Positions 35,097 through 36,458 of a DNA stretch of 36,458 bases are shown here, piece by piece. Position 1 is the stretch's first letter, and each line of letters begins with the position of its first letter. Source of the DNA: Comamonadaceae bacterium (GTDB lineage Bacteria > Pseudomonadota > Gammaproteobacteria > Burkholderiales > Burkholderiaceae_C). The DNA is taken from contig CANFWT010000022.1 of NCBI GenBank assembly GCA_947450895.1, positions 1 to 36,458 on the forward strand, given 5' to 3'. Made by a program: the position numbers and the translations under genes. The notes beneath the pieces are model-generated. The model did not search any database. It saw only the letters and a program-made list of their open reading frames with translations, and was not told where the DNA came from.

Positions 35097-35540
35097 ATGA
35101 AAACCGTTCACAAGTCCGTCCTGCTTTGGTACAGCCCTGAGGAAATGTACGCCTTGGTCACCGACGTGGACAAATACCCCCAGTTTTTGCCTTGGTGTGA
35201 CCGCGCAGCCGTGTTGAGCCGGGACGACAGCGGCGTCACCGCCGAAGTGGGCATCGCGTTTGGCGGCATCCACCAGTCTTTCACCACCCGTAATACGCAT
35301 ACAGCGCCCAGCCAGGTGGGTATGGCGCTGGTCAAAGGGCCATTCTCTAAGCTGGATGGGCAGTGGAACTTTTTACCGGTGGGCGATGGGTCGCAGCGGG
35401 CTTGCAAGGTCGAACTGTCGCTCCACTACGGCTTTGACAGCGCGGTCCTCGGGCGTCTTGTGGGGCCGGTGTTTGACAAGATTGCAGCGACGCTGGTGGA
35501 GGCCTTCGTCAAGCGCGCGCGCCAGGTTTATGGCGAATGA
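35097..35540 (+). CDS. ratA: RatA/COQ10-like START-domain protein
   Basis: This 147-residue protein starts MKTVHKSVLLWYSPEEMYAL. VTDVDKYPQFLPWCDRAAVL, FTTRNTHTAPSQVGMALVKG and LVGPVFDKIAATLVEAFVKR are typical of the polyketide cyclase/START family named RatA in E. coli, where it was reported to block 70S ribosome association. Relatives of mitochondrial COQ10 bind ubiquinone, so a lipid-carrier role is the alternative. A tacaat at 35074-35079 is a good -10 just upstream. Its end overlaps rnfH by 11 bases. Confidence 0.9.
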   Translation: MKTVHKSVLLWYSPEEMYALVTDVDKYPQFLPWCDRAAVLSRDDSGVTAEVGIAFGGIHQSFTTRNTHTAPSQVGMALVKGPFSKLDGQWNFLPVGDGSQRACKVELSLHYGFDSAVLGRLVGPVFDKIAATLVEAFVKRARQVYGE

Positions 35541-35889
35541 GTCTGACGCCGGCGCGCAGGTCACCGTAACCGTGGTTTACAGCGCCGCACCCCGCACGGC
35601 CCAGGAACTCGTCATGCAGTTCCCATCAGGGTGCTTGGTCGCAGACGCCCTGGCGCTGGCCGCACCGCAATTGGGCATCGGTACGGTGCAAATGCCGGAG
35701 CTTGGTATTGGCATCTGGGGGAAAAAAGTGGCCCTGCATCACGCCCTGCACGATGCTGACCGGCTAGAGCTGTACCGGCCGCTGACCGTGGACCCCAAGG
35801 TGGCGCGGCGTGAGCGCTTTGTTCGCCAAGGTGCGAAGTCAGCGGGGCTGTTTGCGAAGCGACGCGCCAATAGCAAAGCAGGCTACTGA
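35530..35889 (+). CDS. rnfH: RnfH-family (RatB) ubiquitin-like protein
   Basis: This 119-residue protein starts MANESDAGAQVTVTVVYSAA. The beta-grasp core includes VADALALAAPQLGI, GIWGKKVALHHALHDADRLE and the conserved LYRPLTVDPKVARRERF, which identifies the RnfH/RatB family. ATG 35530 lies inside the end of ratA (11-base overlap, different frame), so translation is probably coupled. The biochemical role is unknown. The ratA-rnfH pair is conserved next to smpB. Confidence 0.88.
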   Translation: MANESDAGAQVTVTVVYSAAPRTAQELVMQFPSGCLVADALALAAPQLGIGTVQMPELGIGIWGKKVALHHALHDADRLELYRPLTVDPKVARRERFVRQGAKSAGLFAKRRANSKAGY

Positions 35890-36051
35890 GGGTGCTGGCG
35901 TGCGCCTGGCGTGTCGCCTTCGCAGGCAACGCGCCCCATTGCAGAGTGCTGATTGGGCAATTACGACATCCCCGTTTCTTGGTGCGGCAGGGCGCACTGG
36001 CTTCAGGGTAAACCCGAGAGACGCAGTGGCAAATCAAGTACGGCAGGTGGC

Positions 36052-36057
36052 TAGAAT
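36052..36057 (+). promoter_or_regulatory. Candidate -10 of the livH transcript
   Basis: tagaat at 36052-36057 in ggctagaatccg closely resembles the rimP leader's ggctacaatccg. No good -35 is seen at 17 bp. The start site would be near 36064, just before a hairpin with a U-run. Confidence 0.4.
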
Positions 36058-36071
36058 CCGTCCTCGCACTG

Positions 36072-36110
36072 ATCGGCGGCCCCGAAACCCTCGGGACTGG
36101 CCGATTTTTT
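36072..36110 (+). terminator. Leader terminator / attenuator upstream of livH
   Basis: Outer stem atcggc (36072-36077) pairs with gccgat (36100-36105), and inner stem cccga (36081-36085) with tcggg (36091-36095). A T run spans 36105-36110. It stands 76 bp before the livH start and immediately after a candidate promoter, so it may attenuate the operon. Confidence 0.6.
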
Positions 36111-36122
36111 GCTATTCAAGCC

Positions 36123-36142
36123 GTGACACCACCAGTGGTCAC
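36123..36142 (+). promoter_or_regulatory. Imperfect palindrome in livH leader, possible operator
   Basis: gtgac (36123-36127) and gtcac (36138-36142) flank a short accac-ca-gtggt palindrome (36128-36139). It could be a protein or RNA regulatory site 45 bp before livH. No known regulator consensus is recognised. Confidence 0.25.
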
Positions 36143-36186
36143 AGGCACATCGGTTCACACACAAGAACTTCGCACAAAGGTTTGTA

Positions 36187-36458
36187 ATGGATATTTTTAT
36201 TCAGCAGGTCATCAACGGCCTGGTACTGGGCAGCATGTACGCGCTCATCGCCTTGGGTTACACCATGGTGTACGGCATCATCAACCTGATCAATTTCGCC
36301 CACGGCGAGGTAATGATGGTGGGTGCACTGACCAGTTGGACCATCATCGGGCTCATGCAGGAGTCCATGCCAGCAACACCCGGCTTCGTCATTTTGATCA
36401 TCGCCTTGCTGATCGCCTGTGTGGTTGCCGCGTCGTTGAACTTCGTGATCGAGAAGAT
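36187..36458 (+). CDS. livH: Branched-chain amino-acid ABC transporter permease LivH (partial)
   Basis: The first 90 residues, MDIFIQQVINGLVLGSMYAL onward, show the LivH signature: a first helix, then IALGYTMVYGIINLINFAHG and EVMMVGALTSW. A second hydrophobic segment (FVILIIALLIACVVAASLNF) follows before the window ends. LivH is an inner-membrane permease of the HAAT family (LivHMGF) importing leucine, isoleucine, valine or related solutes. ATG 36187 is the natural start and is preceded by aaagg. The rest of the operon lies beyond the window. Confidence 0.93.
   Translation, partial: MDIFIQQVINGLVLGSMYALIALGYTMVYGIINLINFAHGEVMMVGALTSWTIIGLMQESMPATPGFVILIIALLIACVVAASLNFVIEK

Noticed and set aside
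35810..36187. Plus-strand ORF of 125 codons ahead of livH
   Set aside because: It begins inside rnfH, runs through the leader hairpin and T run, and its product is low-complexity Arg/Pro-rich.

Overview
The window reads as a high-G+C betaproteobacterial chromosome, most likely Burkholderiales, family Comamonadaceae (Rhodoferax/Polaromonas-like). That placement is inferred from gene content and protein style (divergent argA/hrpA, lptF-lptG divergent from pepA-holC, rimP-nusA-infB-rbfA-truB, smpB divergent from ratA-rnfH) and from GC-rich REP-like repeats. Nearly all of it is ordinary, densely packed core genome. I see no transposase, integrase, phage gene or CRISPR array.

Layout. 1-4982: the 5' part of argA (minus) and a long hrpA RNA helicase gene (plus), into which two unrelated repeat families have been inserted in frame. 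5106-8521: a minus-strand run with a sulfur theme (rhodanese-motif DUF442 protein, DUF202 membrane protein, methionine-type aminotransferase, CysB regulator, CbiX chelatase). 8518-12627: lptG and lptF, divergent from pepA and holC, with short stop/start overlaps. 12820-12948: tRNA-Ser(GGA) with its own terminator. 13086-16842: an MFS transporter, a DUF3108 envelope protein, and an SPFH (QmcA-like) plus NfeD membrane pair. 16992-20283: an AdiA-like arginine/lysine/ornithine decarboxylase followed 25 bp later by a small, AT-richer gene for a prokaryotic pentameric ligand-gated ion channel (pLGIC). 20301-23686: a minus-strand three-gene light-repair cassette (class I photolyase/cryptochrome, DUF2256 zinc-finger protein, FeS-BCP/PhrB-type photolyase). 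23823-24605: fabI with a clear terminator. 24742-31431: the translation/transcription-factor operon rimP-nusA-infB-rbfA-truB behind a leader attenuator, with a repeat element at the infB/rbfA junction. 31461-36458: typA/bipA, a 3-hydroxyisobutyryl-CoA hydrolase-like gene, smpB, ratA, rnfH, and the start of livH behind a second leader hairpin with a U-run.

The most interesting candidate is the decarboxylase-pLGIC pair. The enzyme family makes primary amines (agmatine, cadaverine or putrescine) while consuming protons. Characterised bacterial pLGICs are opened by primary amines (ELIC) or by protons (GLIC). The tight co-directional arrangement suggests a channel gated by the product, or by the pH change, of the neighbouring enzyme. 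The second theme is palindromic or GC-rich mobile repeats that have become protein-coding in hrpA and that supply the translation start region of rbfA. This resembles the Rickettsia palindromic elements, but here in a betaproteobacterium.
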